Source of the DNA: Owenia fusiformis
Lineage: Eukaryota; Annelida; Polychaeta; Sabellida; Oweniidae
Direction: 5' to 3'
DNA: 60,000 nucleotides
NCBI GenBank assembly: GCA_903813345.2
Contig: CAIIXF020000012.1
Location: forward strand, 18,051,520-18,111,519
Below, in pieces: positions 41,301 to 51,740 of the stretch. Numbering within the stretch: position 1 is the stretch's first letter; every line of letters starts with the position of its first letter. The notes below the pieces were generated by a model. That model did no database searches. It was not told the origin of the DNA and was given only the letters and a program-made list of their open reading frames with translations. Both the position numbers and the translations under genes were made by a program.

Positions 41301-42510
41301 AACATATTTATATGTAGAGTTGGATAGATTCAGGCTTTATCCTTATTAAACAAGCCATTGTAATTAGAAATCTATTTGTAGTTTTTATTGGTGGCAGATT
41401 GTGGTATGTCTTTAACAATATATTCATACTCTCTCAAAACAATTGTATTCCTCCTATAGATTAACGTGTACATGTAATTCCATTATTGCTGTTTGCCATT
41501 TGTTAACAAGCACCCTAATTTGCATTTCAGATCACAAGACATAGCTGTTAGAAAGAGGTATGTTAAACTGGTGGATGCCTGTAAGGATCAAGGGGTTGAA
41601 GTGAGGATATTCTCCAGTCTGCATACATCAGGGGAACGTAAGTTAACAACTTTACTAATAAATTCAGCCCCTTGTGGAAATTAGGGTATATCGGGTAGAT
41701 TTGTGGTGTCATTAACTCATCATCTTTCTAAGCAGGTGTCCAGAATCCGTACCTCCTTCTTCCCCCCTGCTATAATTTGGAAGCGCTCGATTAAACTGAA
41801 TCACGTGATCTTATTATGCGCAATGACTTATAAATGATTTCTGTCGCAGTGTTGCGACAGCCAATCAGATTGCAAGTTCTTAATCGGGGAAATGCTAACT
41901 GCTTATTGCAGGGGGTAAAAAGAAAGAATATATTCTGGATTTTGAAGCCCTGTGAACAGAGGTTGTTGACTCTTATTTATTTATTTATTTGTTTGCATAG
42001 TAGTTTATTCATCAATTATATCAATGTTCAATGTACAGGAAACTGAAACCTATACGTTAAAGAAGTTTTTTGAACATTTACAATAAATTGAATCTTCGTA
42101 TATGCCCTGAAACTGTAGGAATGACATCATAACATGGCATGATTCACTGGATTGGTGTTTTCAAAGTTTGGCTTAATTTTCATGATAAAGTTGAGTTATT
42201 TGTGTCAGTGTAAATGAATGGGAAGTTAGTACTTCATTCCATTCATTGTATGAATATTTTGTGATCAATTTGTGTCGCTTCAGTGTTGTACATATTATTT
42301 CAGAGCTCGATCAGATTTTAGGTCTTCTATTTTGTGATTTCAGAGCTTGGTCAGATGATAAGTGATTTGTTTATGATTTCAGAGCTTGGTCAGATGATAA
42401 GTGATATGTTTATGATTTCAGAGCTTGGTCAGATGACAGGGGTTGCTGCTATATTGAGGTTCCCAATGCCAGAGGCTGAGAGTGATGATTCATCCAGTGA
42501 TGAAGAATAG
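26306..42510 (+). CDS. PELO: Pelota (Dom34), ribosome-rescue factor, 10 exons, 383 aa
   Basis: Exons are 26306-26346, 30900-30992, 33604-33754, 37536-37626, 37870-38033, 38294-38354, 38851-39133, 41156-41227, 41531-41637 and 42422-42510. All junctions are GT-AG and in phase. The sum is 1,152 nt (383 aa), close to the animal family length of about 385. Recognisable blocks are [14 protein letters not shown] (Lsm-like N-domain), [80 protein letters not shown] and [11 protein letters not shown], with an acidic Ser-rich tail. Pelota resembles eRF1 but lacks the GGQ loop. With HBS1L it enters the empty A site of stalled ribosomes and starts no-go/non-stop decay and subunit splitting in the cytoplasm. 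The introns are heavily invaded by repeats. Confidence 0.96.
26510..26830. repeat. Imperfect direct repeat of about 110 bp
   Basis: The block cttccccaagaaaatnttgaa...tttgcaaccatctggta...gggcgctac occurs at 26521-26612 and 26722-26818. It lies in PELO intron 1. Nature unknown. Confidence 0.6.
27400..27755 (+). pseudogene. Possible transposon-derived coding fragment
   Basis: An open stretch at 27534-27752 reads [20 protein letters not shown], then [20 protein letters not shown]. The helix-rich style is reminiscent of conserved C-terminal regions of invertebrate repeat ORFs, but I cannot name the family. No start, splice context or partner domain is visible. Confidence 0.3.
28125..28430. repeat. 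Palindromic unit
   Basis: Left arm aactttctaaccatagtgtt and right arm aacactatggttaggaagtt are inverse. Inner parts (gggactttacagtcatggtc and its counterpart) also pair. Confidence 0.7.
28433..30540. repeat. TGTCACCACC element: four hairpins plus a long 120-180-bp tandem array
   Basis: It starts with four copies of a hairpin, TATGTCACCAC-loop-GTGGTGACATA, each followed by ttgttatggtctcc (28433-28625). Then come about a dozen units built of tcaaaatcatctacatgttc, agatttgacatttgacc, tcaatgaccttctcaaggtc and ttttttcaacttgcttcaaa. It ends GGTGGTGACATTTTG then tgttaatgccttg, so its ends are inverse to each other. Confidence 0.85.
30900..30992 (+). CDS. PELO: PELO exon 2
   Basis: The acceptor is cctattttcag and the donor AG then gtaatg. 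It encodes [20 protein letters not shown], then [10 protein letters not shown]. Its 3' edge and donor are duplicated in tandem just downstream. Confidence 0.93.
   Translation, partial: PCCSYPRGARGHVACLQPSSSVRYTQVNYY
30959..31044 (+). repeat. 43-bp tandem duplication covering the PELO exon 2 end and donor
   Basis: Copy 1 (30959-31001) contains the last 34 nt of the exon and gtaatg. Copy 2 (31002-31044) repeats it with three changes. Use of the second donor would bring in an in-frame TAA. Confidence 0.85.
31755..32348 (-). pseudogene. Transposon-type ORF fragment with HGLSGSDTT motif and Cys-rich tail
   Basis: A 197-aa frame with [20 protein letters not shown], then a Cys-rich segment ([20 protein letters not shown], then [14 protein letters not shown]) and an acidic end. 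In the repeated invertebrate family this HxxxGxDTT block and Cys-rich tail follow the VYLIFDRY region, as here. Probably two parts of one decayed gene. Confidence 0.55.
32348..33028 (-). pseudogene. Transposon-type ORF fragment ([14 protein letters not shown] type)
   Basis: A 226-aa reading frame with [43 protein letters not shown] and [15 protein letters not shown]. These blocks match in style a family of uncharacterised proteins found in many copies in cnidarian and mollusc genomes (from memory; no search run). It overlaps the next ORF by one base in another frame, so the original protein is broken here. Confidence 0.55.
33604..33754 (+). CDS. PELO: PELO exon 3
   Basis: The acceptor is gcgttgcag and the donor CAAG then gtatgg. 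It encodes [20 protein letters not shown] through [11 protein letters not shown]. It is squeezed between two palindromic elements. Confidence 0.95.
33755..34195. other. PELO intron 3, 5' part
   Basis: Non-coding. A splice-like tttcag at 34021-34029 is followed by no pelota-like sequence. No element recognised. Confidence 0.5.
35128..35440 (-). mobile_element. tRNA-derived SINE
   Basis: On the minus strand an A-box-like TGGCTCAGTGG (35421-35431) and a B-box-like GGTTTGATTCCC (35376-35387) have tRNA-like spacing. They are followed by a 250-bp body ending in an ATT-rich tail. The insertion interrupts the left copy of element B, since the right copy lacks it. Confidence 0.75.
35445..35599 (-). 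pseudogene. Continuation of transposon-type ORF ([14 protein letters not shown])
   Basis: It encodes [19 protein letters not shown], then [17 protein letters not shown]. The THE-D-R and DTDVVVLA blocks are the acidic-motif region of the same family. The frame then runs into SINE sequence at about 35440. Confidence 0.55.
35609..36145 (-). pseudogene. Transposon-type ORF fragment ([17 protein letters not shown])
   Basis: A 178-aa frame with [39 protein letters not shown] and [20 protein letters not shown]. These blocks fit the N-terminal and middle part of the same repeated family as element A (recall only). It is followed at 35608-35400 by its likely continuation in another frame. Confidence 0.55.
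37536..37626 (+). CDS. PELO: PELO exon 4
   Basis: The acceptor is ttatttctag and the donor ATAG then gtgagc. It encodes [20 protein letters not shown], then [10 protein letters not shown]. Confidence 0.95.
37870..38033 (+). CDS. PELO: PELO exon 5
   Basis: The acceptor is aattgacag and the donor AAA then gtaagaa. It encodes [20 protein letters not shown] through [15 protein letters not shown], the start of the central domain. Confidence 0.95.
38294..38354 (+). CDS. PELO: PELO exon 6
   Basis: The acceptor is cattgcag and the donor GATA then gtaagt. It encodes [20 protein letters not shown]. Confidence 0.95.
38851..39133 (+). CDS. PELO: PELO exon 7 (largest; central to C-terminal domain)
   Basis: The acceptor is tattttcag and the donor TATGG then gtatgt. 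It encodes [17 protein letters not shown] through [15 protein letters not shown] and EPDRAFYG, the best conserved eRF1-like part. Confidence 0.96.
39469..41128. mobile_element. 1.66-kb element with 50-bp TIRs and ATTTA target duplication
   Basis: The ends CACGAGGGGAAAGAGTACCC and its inverse GGGTACTCTTTCCCCTCGTG continue for about 50 bp (cctaccgccgagcaa). ATTTA flanks both sides (39464-39468 and 41129-41133). A 93-codon ORF at 40102-40383 shows no known motif. Superfamily unassigned. It lies in PELO intron 7. Confidence 0.85.
41156..41227 (+). CDS. PELO: PELO exon 8
   Basis: The acceptor is atgtatttcag and the donor TTCAG then gtaagg. It encodes [20 protein letters not shown], then ELFR. A mobile element with its duplicated target ends only 22 bp upstream. 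Confidence 0.95.
41531..41637 (+). CDS. PELO: PELO exon 9
   Basis: The acceptor is gcatttcag and the donor GAAC then gtaagt. It encodes [20 protein letters not shown], then [15 protein letters not shown]. Confidence 0.95.
42301..42421 (+). repeat. Tandem copies of the PELO exon 10 acceptor, 39-40 bp apart
   Basis: Acceptors (tttcag followed by AGCTTGGTCAGATGA) occur with exon starts at 42344, 42383 and 42422, and a diverged copy at 42304. The 39-bp spacing keeps frame and has no stop between. Confidence 0.88.
42422..42510 (+). CDS. PELO: PELO exon 10 (stop codon)
   Basis: It encodes [20 protein letters not shown], then SDDSSSDEE and stop. The acidic Ser-rich end is typical of pelota. Its acceptor is the last of a tandem series. 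Confidence 0.93.
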
Positions 42511-43915
42511 ACAATCAGAATATCTAGGAAACAAAGACGATTTCACATCACTTTCTAGTATGTTTTGAAAATGGAGATGGGCTGGCTATTCACCAATAGA
42601 GAACAGAGGCATTGTCTAATGCTATTTTACATGGAGAAAATCGCAATATTTCGCATTGGATTAACAAACAACATTTTACCCAAATTAAAATTTGAAAAAA
42701 GCAATGGATACAATCTGATACATCAACTGTGGATGTAAATCAAATTTCTACTATTCAAGAAAACACATGTAGTTACAAGCATTGTGACATTTAGTATAAT
42801 GGATAAAGAGGAAGACGAGTAAATACCCAGTCAACAATATGGAGACATTCATCATTAACAACAGCTGACGGAGAACTACATTGAGGAGATTTGCAGGCAA
42901 ACATCCCTCATTGAAATAACATGGTGAACAACAATGACATATTTACTAAGAAAAAGAATTTGCAAAATTGAATGTCAGATACATCCAGAGTAGGAGAGTA
43001 CCCCAATTAATTTGAGACTGATATGCATTTTTCTTATTTTTGTCATTTTTAGGCAAATCCATTTGGATATTTGGATAAAAAATGTCATGAATAAGAAAAA
43101 AACAAATGAGCCTCATATATATAGGGGTAATCCAGAGAAAATTTGTCTAACATGCTTTTGAGTTTAAATTTGAGTGTGTCAAATCCACCATGGTGTTCTC
43201 TGTTCCGGGATATTTTAGTACTTTATAGTTAAGGACTAACAAAACTCCTGTGTGCCAAAAATGGGTTGTCAAAAAATTCTAAAAATATTTAACTTGACAC
43301 TCATTTTTGCATGCAGGATGTGGACTAGACACACCATCAATAGACACACATTCACCCATCACCTCTTATTCAATGTTCCAGTGCAAACTTTTTTCTTTTA
43401 AGTACTAAAAAAACATCAACCAAATTAGTGAATGTACTAAACAGTTGATTTTATATGTTTCCCTCCTCTTCATTTGTATCATTAGGCGACTCATTACATT
43501 AGAAAATGTAGTTTATTAATTCTCCGTTACACATCTCGTCTATTTTTAAACTAAAAAAGGATGAACCTCATATTATGAAGTTTCACCCCATTATTGCAAA
43601 TCAGAATTTGAGATAATTCACTATACGTTATCGTGAATACAAACAACTGTAACACTACAATTCATACTAATAATTATTGTTATTTATTAAGGTGTTCATA
43701 TTGAATGACCATTTGTTATGTTATATGTATGTTTGTTGTTCTAGTTAATTAAGCCTAATTAAGAGTATAAAGCATAGTGAAATATATTTAGTTATTATCA
43801 CACTTGTGGTGTGGTATTTGGAGCTTGCGTTGATTTCAGATGTTTCAATTTTTTCAATGTACTCAATGGTAAGGAATGTGTTCATGAATAAACATGTTTA
43901 TTTCTTTCAATTAAA
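42511..43915 (+). other. PELO 3' UTR and poly(A) signal
   Basis: Non-coding AT-rich sequence follows the stop. A canonical AATAAA lies at 43887-43892. Shorter forms are possible, so the end is an estimate. Confidence 0.5.
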
Positions 43916-44064
43916 GGCTGATTTCTTTTAAAAACATTGCACATTAACAAAATGTAGTGGCTTGTGCCCCCTCACCTTCTGCAAACATCAAACATACTGG
44001 AAGGAAATTCATTTGTCTATCAGAATGAAGTAATAATCTTTAAATCAGCAGAGGCAAGGCTTGT

Positions 44065-44680
44065 CCAATCAGGTTGATGTGGAGATCTGACTTGTGAAGA
44101 ATATTTGATATGAAAAGCTAGTATGAAATTATTCTACGTCAAATATCCACTAGAATTCACTATGTATTCTTACCTTGTTATGGTTAAATTCAGTGAATGT
44201 GGAGATCTGTTTTTCAAGAATATTTGAAATGAAAAGCTAGTATGAAATTATTCTACGTCAAATATCCACTTGAATTCACTATGTATTCTTACCTTGTTAT
44301 GGTTAAATTCAGTGAATGTGGAGATCTGTTTTTCAAGAATATTTGAAATGAAAAGCAAGTATGAAATTATTCTACGTCAAATATCCACTTGAATTCACTA
44401 TGTATTCTTACCTTGTTATGGTTAAATTCAGTGAATTTGGAGATCTGTTTTTTAAAGAATATTTGACATGAAAAGCAAGTATGAAATTATTCTACGTCAA
44501 ATATCCACTTGAATTCACTATGTATTCTTACCTTGTTATGGTTAAACTCAGTGAATGTGGAGATCTGTTTTTCAAGAATATTTGAAATGAAAAGCAAGTA
44601 TGAAATTATTCTACGTCAAATATCCACTAGAATTCACTATGTATTCTTACCTTGTTATGGTTAAACTCGGTGAATCATTG
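44065..44680. repeat. Tandem repeat, about 119-bp unit, five copies
   Basis: Units run from gtggagatctgtttttcaag through ttctacgtcaaatatccact to ttaccttgttatggttaaat. Copies start near 44078, 44200, 44318, 44437 and 44555. Intergenic, downstream of PELO. Confidence 0.88.
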
Positions 44681-44920
44681 GGGTATTTTCTTAGAATCTT
44701 GTTGAAATATTATTAAATTATCATGGACAGAATCATGTTGTCAATTTATTGTGTGATTTTAATGTAATTTATATATATTTCCATTGCTAATTTCCGAGTA
44801 AAATTTGGCTTATGAAAAACAAGTAATGACTTGAGTTTTAATGATTTAAAGTAAACTTTACTATGAATATAATATGAATAAATTAAGATGAAACGTAATA
44901 ATATAAGATGTTGATCTTTT

Positions 44921-45122
44921 ATGTTGCCACTCAAGAGATGGTAACATCTCATTTTGATTTTAGTATACTACCAGAAGGGTCTATGCATTCACATTGCTTT
45001 TATGTCACCACCACGCGTAGTGACATATTTTTGAAGTCTCCAACTTTTTTTGTGGATGGTACTCGGCGGTTGGTGTCTGTAACAAATGGCAGGTTGTAAC
45101 ATTTTGGATGTTAATGCCTTGT
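44921..45122. repeat. Short copy of the TGTCACCACC element
   Basis: It contains tatgtcaccaccacgcgtag, then tgacatatttttgaagtctcc, and ends gtaacattttggatgttaatgccttg. It has no tandem array. Confidence 0.7.
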
Positions 45123-45839
45123 TAAACATGAAACTTGTATGAAAAAGCACACTCTAGCTAAAGTTGTGGTGCAGTAAATAGTCATAGAGTCCTGTTATTG
45201 ACACAATGCTGAACGTCTCAAATAATCCTGTGCTGTTCTTATCACACTGAAATCAGTGTGTTAAAAACATTGTCATCGTCTTTGTGCAGGTCAGTCTTGG
45301 TAGCTGGATGGATACTGCATCTCAACTTGTTTCTGAAGTGATGAGTTACACTCACTATGTACTTCTATGTATGACCCTCAACTTGCTCATTAAAAATTCT
45401 AAACATCTCCTAAAATATCAAAATATCTGATTGTCATGAAGTTACATAACTCCACAAGTCTAACAGCTATTTTTAATGATATTTTCTATGTAAATACAGC
45501 CTTGTCTAATGTTCACAAGATGGGATTTCCTATGTATTGCTGCTATCTAGTTATAGAATAAGTTGCTAAACCAGAACTCAATATTGGAATATCACTACAT
45601 GTTTGCATCATATATAAATGTTGGCTGCAGCAAGAATCAATTATCAGATTAACTGATAAATAATTTAAAGCAGGTTCAGTCTATAACGTCATGAAAGTAA
45701 TGTGTTGAATAAAGTTGCTCCCAATATATGTGGAGATATATGTAAAACTGTTGAGGAAAAGGGTGAATAATTTTAAAGTAATATTTTGAAGTCAAACATA
45801 CTCATCAATTTATTTTGTCAAAAAATGAAATTCATGTAT
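45123..45839. other. Intergenic sequence
   Basis: AT-rich, with no open frame, RNA gene or repeat recognised. Confidence 0.5.
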
Positions 45840-45990
45840 TTTGTTAAGTGAGGTGTCAATGACCCTTCAATTTTTTTTCAAAATCATCTACAAGTTCTCT
45901 CTGACTTTAGTATTGAAATTTGACCTTTGGTTGACCGTTATTGACTTTTGAAAGGTTGTGACATTTTGTCATGTTAATGCCTTGACAACT
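45840..45990. repeat. Truncated copy of the TGTCACCACC element
   Basis: It holds one array unit (ttcaaaatcatctacaagttc, then atttgacctttgg) and the terminal gtgacattttgtcatgttaatgccttg. Confidence 0.65.
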
Positions 45991-46728
45991 AAATTGCTTA
46001 CACCCCCAACCCAATCACACAGAATCCACGTGGAAACATCGTGATCAACGTAGAAACATTGTGGATCCACTACCAGGGCATATGGTTTGGCTGTGTAGTA
46101 TCAATGAAACATTTCTAAAGAAGGTGGTGGTGTTGTGTAACATAGGCACAAATCCGCTGTGTTACTAGGCTTTTTGCTAGAATATATCGTAACAAAACAA
46201 CTTATCCTGCTGTGTAATAGAGGGTACCATTGAAACATTTGAAAGAATCCAATAAATGTAGTACCCAAGGGGAAGAATTGATCTTCTACCGCAGGGAGAA
46301 TTGATCATTAAATAATGAATGACACAATCTATAGCTAAGAGATACTATTATGTTATTGACTCAACCTAGCAATAAAATCTCATACATCATTTAGAATCAT
46401 TTGTAATCCCTCGGTTTTTCTTAACATGAATAAGGTTCCAATTTATCTCCTCTAATGTGGCATATTATAAGTCCATCTTTATTTCCTGCTTATTCAATAG
46501 TTTGGTTATAATATGGATGCAGCAAGTGTATTATATTGTTGTTTAATTAATGGCAATATTATGGCATTAGAATTGTTTGTTTTCACAATGTCTTAAGAGC
46601 CCTGAGAAAACATCACTACTCTCTCATGATCTCAAATATCTTTGAAAGAATTAATTTTGCAGGAATATGAAATACATACTTGGCTATATTCATACTCTAA
46701 TTCAAATCCTCATTCAAACAGAGTAATA

Positions 46729-46918
46729 TACAGTAAAACCTGTCGAAACAGAACATCATAGGGACTGACCAGAAGTGTTCTGATTAGCTAGTGTTCATAT
46801 TTTAAAGTATATGTTAATGTGTGAGTCAATGGGGGATTAAAATTGAGACAGAGAAAGTGTTCATAATAGAATCTGTTCAGAGTGGAGGGGTGTTGGCATA
46901 TACAGGTTTTACTGTGAA
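46729..46918. mobile_element. 190-bp MITE, pogo-like ends
   Basis: The ends CAGTAAAACCTG and CAGGTTTTACTG are inverted, and inner tgttctga/tctgttcaga blocks loosely pair. The CAGTnnAACC start is typical of pogo-type elements. Confidence 0.65.
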
Positions 46919-47364
46919 GTAAATGTAACAATCATTTCATCAAAGAATTCTATTGCTGGCAACCGTTTGTTGACTGAATGTTCTAATGGATCATAAGTTA
47001 TTGATTATGTTGTCGAGATCAAGCCGCAGCTTATGTGGAAAATATCAACATCAGAAACTGACTATTTGATTTGATAACAATAGGAACTTTCATTAAACAT
47101 CAACACATAGTGATTAATATAGGGAATCGTTTTTATTAATATTCACTTAGGAAGAACTAACATTCTTAAAGAATGAATTTCTTTATTGTATGCGTTCATA
47201 AAATATATGAATAAAAGAGAATATGTGAATTAAATGGAAGTAACGACCCCACGAGGTTCTAAAATCTGGAGCACATGTTTGGATAACTGATCTTTCATTT
47301 ACATGTTGGTAATGAGTTGAGTAAAGACATCCATATAGTCAGCGATACAAAGAGATTTAATAAG
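46919..47364 (+). promoter_or_regulatory. Upstream region and presumed 5' UTR of the membrane-protein gene
   Basis: AT-rich sequence before the short first coding exon. The start site is not defined, and no TATA box or other element is assigned. Confidence 0.35.
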
Positions 47365-49172
47365 ATGGGTAAGTTCAGGATTGTTTTCCTAGCTTGTTAT
47401 CAGAATATTTCAGATCATGCATTTTTTGAATGCATAAGGGGCTTTTAAATATTGGAAAGATTATGGTAGATGCCTTTCCAAATTAGTTTTGGAAAGTGGT
47501 TGCGATGCTAAACTCGGAGCTGTCATGTTTGGTCTTGCGGAAATGTCTTGAGAGAGACAAGGGATTTCTACCGAGGCCCTTATAAGTCAGATGAAATCAT
47601 GTTTACAGAATAACATTTAAAGCCCCCATATAAAGTTGAAACCACTATGACTTATATCATGCTCTTATCCAATGTTATCAAAGTGTGATATGTGAAACAT
47701 TTTTTTCTTATTTGTTAATTTCAAGTTTTTGAAGGACTTATTGTTCAAAAAATTGTGAATTTATGTAAAACTTACTTTAAGAGGTCACACATATCTTTTA
47801 ATAAGCGATAATTCACACCAATGCATAGCATTCATCCTCACTTGTTTTTTACTGAAATAATTGAGAAAGTCAATGTATAAATAAGCAAGAAATAAACTCG
47901 TACATGCATGAAAATAGTTCCGAGAAAAATGCATTTCAAAATTTTAGTTCTCATAGAAACCAATGGTACAATAATATTTTAAAACATAATATATTCTTCC
48001 TTTAAATCTGGCTAGAAAATCAACATTGGTTTATTTTTCAGCATATTAAGAAAGCTTGACATAGGAAATTTTGCTGAAACGTTGAAGTGGCACATTAGAT
48101 ATGACATTTTATTATTGAAATAGTGTGTCCTTTGTTCAATCTTTGCATTGGTGTTAAATTGATAATGTGATAGTGATCTGCATGGTGAAAAATTTTTACA
48201 ATTTTGCAAAGAAGACGCTCAATTTTTTACATTCTAGAGAAGAATTAACACTCAATTAATAATCTGGGTGCACTAAAGCACCTTTTATGAAAAAATGAAA
48301 GATTTAGGCCGTGTTTGGAATGAGTTATGTTCACCTGAAAAAAGCACACGGTCATCAAAATGGTAGAAAGTGCAATCTGACCATACAGTCCTTGGGATTT
48401 CTTGAAAAAATGACTCAATTTTGCAGTTTTTATCAATCCGCCTTATCCGCCAAATGAAACAGCCACCAAATTAAAGCAATTTACGTTACCTGTAGCTTGA
48501 TTGTTCCAGGGATCAATAATTCACATGACTCCATATAAAATCAATACTAATATTTTCTGATGAGTTCTCTTTAGTCAATGTAAGCAGTGTCATTAGGCTA
48601 CTCTCTATGAGAAATCATTTTATTTTGAGATCTACAACATTAACAGTATTTATTGTATTATTTCAGTTGCCACGTCAGACCTGATTATCATCATCACTCT
48701 TGTCATCCTCGTGATCATCATTTTCTTCATTCTGCCCATCGACTTCTTGCTGTGGGTGAAGCGCACCAAGGGCACCTTACAGTGGAAGCGTGAGGAGAAG
48801 GCAGAGCGCATAGAGCGCGCTGAACGTTTAGGACCCCGTCCTGGCATGTACACAGCCAGGTTTCTACTCCATAAAATGAATTCAAGGGACCAGATAGATC
48901 TGATGGAGAGTATGCGTGATTCACCAAGTTACAGTAGAATGGCTGCACATATGTTGTTCAATGAAGAAAACTATGAAATACCCAAGATTGTTACAGGACA
49001 TGTGGAGGTTAACAACTCTGCCATTGTTAATTACATGAAAGGGCTAAAGAAAGGGGAGGACAAAAACAGTACTGTTAGTATGTCAGAACACGGGGACATA
49101 ATGCCTGAAATTGAAGGCCCTATTGAATCAAGACCATCCTCATCAACCTTCGTCATATCAGATAGAATTTGA
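47365..49172 (+). CDS. Small single-pass membrane protein, function unknown (2 exons, 169 aa)
   Basis: Exon 1 contributes ATGG (47365-47368) before gtaagt, and exon 2 is 48667-49172 after tttcag. The join reads MVATSDLIIIITLVILV and is in frame. A hydrophobic segment (about residues 7-31) is followed by VKRTKGTLQWKREEKAERIE, so a cytoplasmic C-terminus is expected from the positive-inside rule. There is no signal peptide or known domain. The tail is acidic and Ser-rich and ends SDRI. The Lys/Arg/Glu-rich part may be a short helix. The 1.3-kb intron shows nothing else coding. I do not recognise a family. Confidence 0.75.
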
Positions 49173-49564
49173 ACTTATGACGCAACTATTGCAATCTATG
49201 ACATTCAAAATTTACTGGCTGTAAATTGCAATAGAATATGGTGAATATATGGAGTTTAGCCCAGCTGCACCTGCAATACAGCATACATAAGAGTTATGAC
49301 CTATATGATTGTCCGTCCTATCAATTGACCATTTTAGATACAAATTCAATTATTCTGTTTTGGATACTGTTGCTATACATTTCACTCACATGGTATGACA
49401 TCACTTTGAAATAAGATATGGTCATGAGACAAAACAGCTGGAAACAGCTTAAACAGTATTGTATGAACTATTGCAGAGATTTACCATGGAGCCTTTAATG
49501 TGTAATTCAAAATAGCAACATTGTATGAGGACAAAACGGATATGTACATATACAATACAAAGCC

Positions 49565-49710
49565 AATATAATTTGGCGCCGTTTCGGCATTGAAAAAATT
49601 CGGCACTGTTCCGGCACCGAAACCTTTCAGCACCAAAATTTGTTACCGGACTAGTCAGTCCATTTGGTGCCGAAATGGCACCGAAATTTGGCACCGAAAT
49701 GGCGTCGAGA
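49565..49710. repeat. Palindromic ggcaccgaaa repeat
   Basis: Blocks ttggcgccgtttcggca and tggtgccgaaatggcaccga fold back on each other around ggactagtcagtcc. Confidence 0.65.
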
Positions 49711-49968
49711 ATCAGATTGCTTTTTATTTCCTGTAGTCCCATGTATGACATGTGCCAATCTGAGAGAAAGGAATATGACAGTGATATCACAAATAATATT
49801 ATCGTATGATCTGTAAAATGAAGCCCTCTGATTGGTCAGTTCTTGTGCTGTACCAATCTGTATTGCTACTGAGGTTGTCCCCGTTGATCATCTCTGTCGC
49901 AATACAGAAAATATTGGTACGGAGGGGACAATCTCAGTAGCAATACAGAGGATCACACGATAAAAATG

Positions 49969-50109
49969 TTATTGAATGGTTTGAAGTGCAATACAGGATA
50001 TATATTCTGTCTAGATATTCTGTATTGGCACTCGACTTCGTCTCGTTCCAATACAAAATTTCTGAAACAGAATATATCCTGTATTGCACTTCAAATCATT
50101 CAATAACTT
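49969..50109. mobile_element. 140-bp MITE with 41-bp inverted ends
   Basis: The ends gttattgaatggtttgaagt and acttcaaatcattcaataac continue inward as gcaatacaggatatat and its inverse. Almost perfect. Confidence 0.8.
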
Positions 50110-50428
50110 ATAATATTGCTTGTTACAGGATCTCATCATATGGTATGTGCAATTTATTAATTGAGAGTTGCTGGTGTTCAGCATGGAATCATATCAACTG
50201 GGCAAATGAAGAGAGGACACAATCCCAAAGTTCCAATTTTGCTCATAATCCTTGCCAGAGACAGTGAATTCAAAGAACTTGAGTGACGGGATATGGGTGT
50301 CTGCAGCACTGCATTTTGTAGAACACTGTACATTTCACATTTGTTTGCTGCGCAGTATACTCAAAATGCTGCATAGTATACTTCAAGATTCACCAGAATG
50401 TGGAGTGGATTATAACATACAGGGGGCG

Positions 50429-50531
50429 ATCCATATATTCTGATAAAAATGCTCTCATTTGTCTGTTTTTTCACATATCCATCTCATATTTTCAGAAAAT
50501 GGAGCATTTTTATCAGAATATATGGATCGAC
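50429..50531. repeat. Perfect 28-bp inverted repeat
   Basis: Left cgatccatatattctgataa, then aaatgctc; right gagcattt, then ttatcagaatatatggatcg. The loop is about 40 bp. Probably a very short MITE. Confidence 0.8.
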
Positions 50532-51584
50532 AATGTAATAAATATTCTTTATTTTCTATTTACCAAACACTGGCATGATGTGGAAAGTTTTAACAATATG
50601 TATTTCAGATTAATTGCAAGTATTGCATATTTAGGGTTTTTATGATGGTTCATCATTTGCTAGTCATTTACCAGTTGTATTTTATAAGCATGAACAGTGA
50701 TTATCAATTGATCTTTCATGACATGTAATCCAGTTTTGACCAATCATACAACCCCAAGCTTAACATTGATATAATTTAGCTACACATTTTTAATTCTGTA
50801 AAGGTGAATTGTACTGTATATCTTTCATGGAGTCTGAAGCGCTAGTGTAATAGCATAGTTTAAAAGTCATATAAATACTACACTTCTTATTTCCTAGTCA
50901 CATGTAGGACATGTACCAATCTGAAAGGAATATGACAGTGATATCGCAAATTATAATATTGCTTTTGAGACAGGATCTCATCATTTTTTTCGGGACATCA
51001 GATTTGTAACAGAAAAGAAAACATTTGCAGAAGCCTTAAACAGTAAATTGAAAGTTTTGTTAATATGATGAAATAACAGCAGTATCAACTCAATCCATTA
51101 TTCATAAAATATTATGTAATGGATGCGGAAATTGTGCTGGCTGTAATTCATCCTATCTGTTTACATGCAGGTTCAAGATCTGAATAATTTCTGCTTCTTA
51201 TTGATTTTCCTTTTGTTTCAATGCATTGCACTCTTATAGAAATCCATGTTATTACTTTTACACAAATATAGATAAATATTATATTCTTTGAAATAAAACT
51301 TACTGTTTTATGTTTAAGTGTTACACAATATTTACTTAAATTACTTATTACTTTAATCTGATTAAGCTTTTACCAGATGTTACACGATGTGTAGTTTTAC
51401 AGTATTGGGCGGCAATCTTAAAATCCAGCATACATTGTAAATGGTTTTCAATATACATCATCTTGTTACAGACTGTCATATTGAGTTTATTGAAAAGGCG
51501 CTGATAGACTTCTGCGTTGTCATCTCAGTCTACAGACGAAGTAATGATGGTGCTTTGATTTCAATTCAGCATGAAGCCTTGACA

Positions 51585-51740
51585 GATGGTGCCCCCCTAG
51601 GATGGGCCCAGAAAAAAGAGGATTTTTTGGTCCCAAATATTTTTGAGGCCCCAATTAGTGGGGCTTTTTGAGCATTATGGGCCTTGTTACCCTTATTTTT
51701 TAAGTTAAGCCAAATTATCAAGAAAATGGGCTTTAAAGGA
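51585..51740. repeat. Decayed relative of the 22.9-kb MITE
   Basis: It shares ggtgcccccctaggatgggccc, ttttgagcattatgggcctt and agaaaatgggctt blocks with 22896-23118. The other end seems to be at 52440-52545 (atgggcccaatttttggctt, cagatccaccccc), split by 700 bp of unrelated sequence. Confidence 0.5.

Larger units (their letters stand above)
49173..51300 (+). other. Presumed 3' UTR and intergenic sequence after the membrane-protein gene
   Basis: Candidate poly(A) signals AATAAA lie at 50537-50542 and 51292-51297. Several small inverted-repeat elements are embedded (listed separately). Confidence 0.4.

Noticed and set aside
51441-51671. 76-codon plus-strand ORF preceded by an acceptor-like ttacag
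   Set aside because: Its second half is MITE sequence; it might hold a 5' UTR exon of the VWA gene but nothing confirms it.
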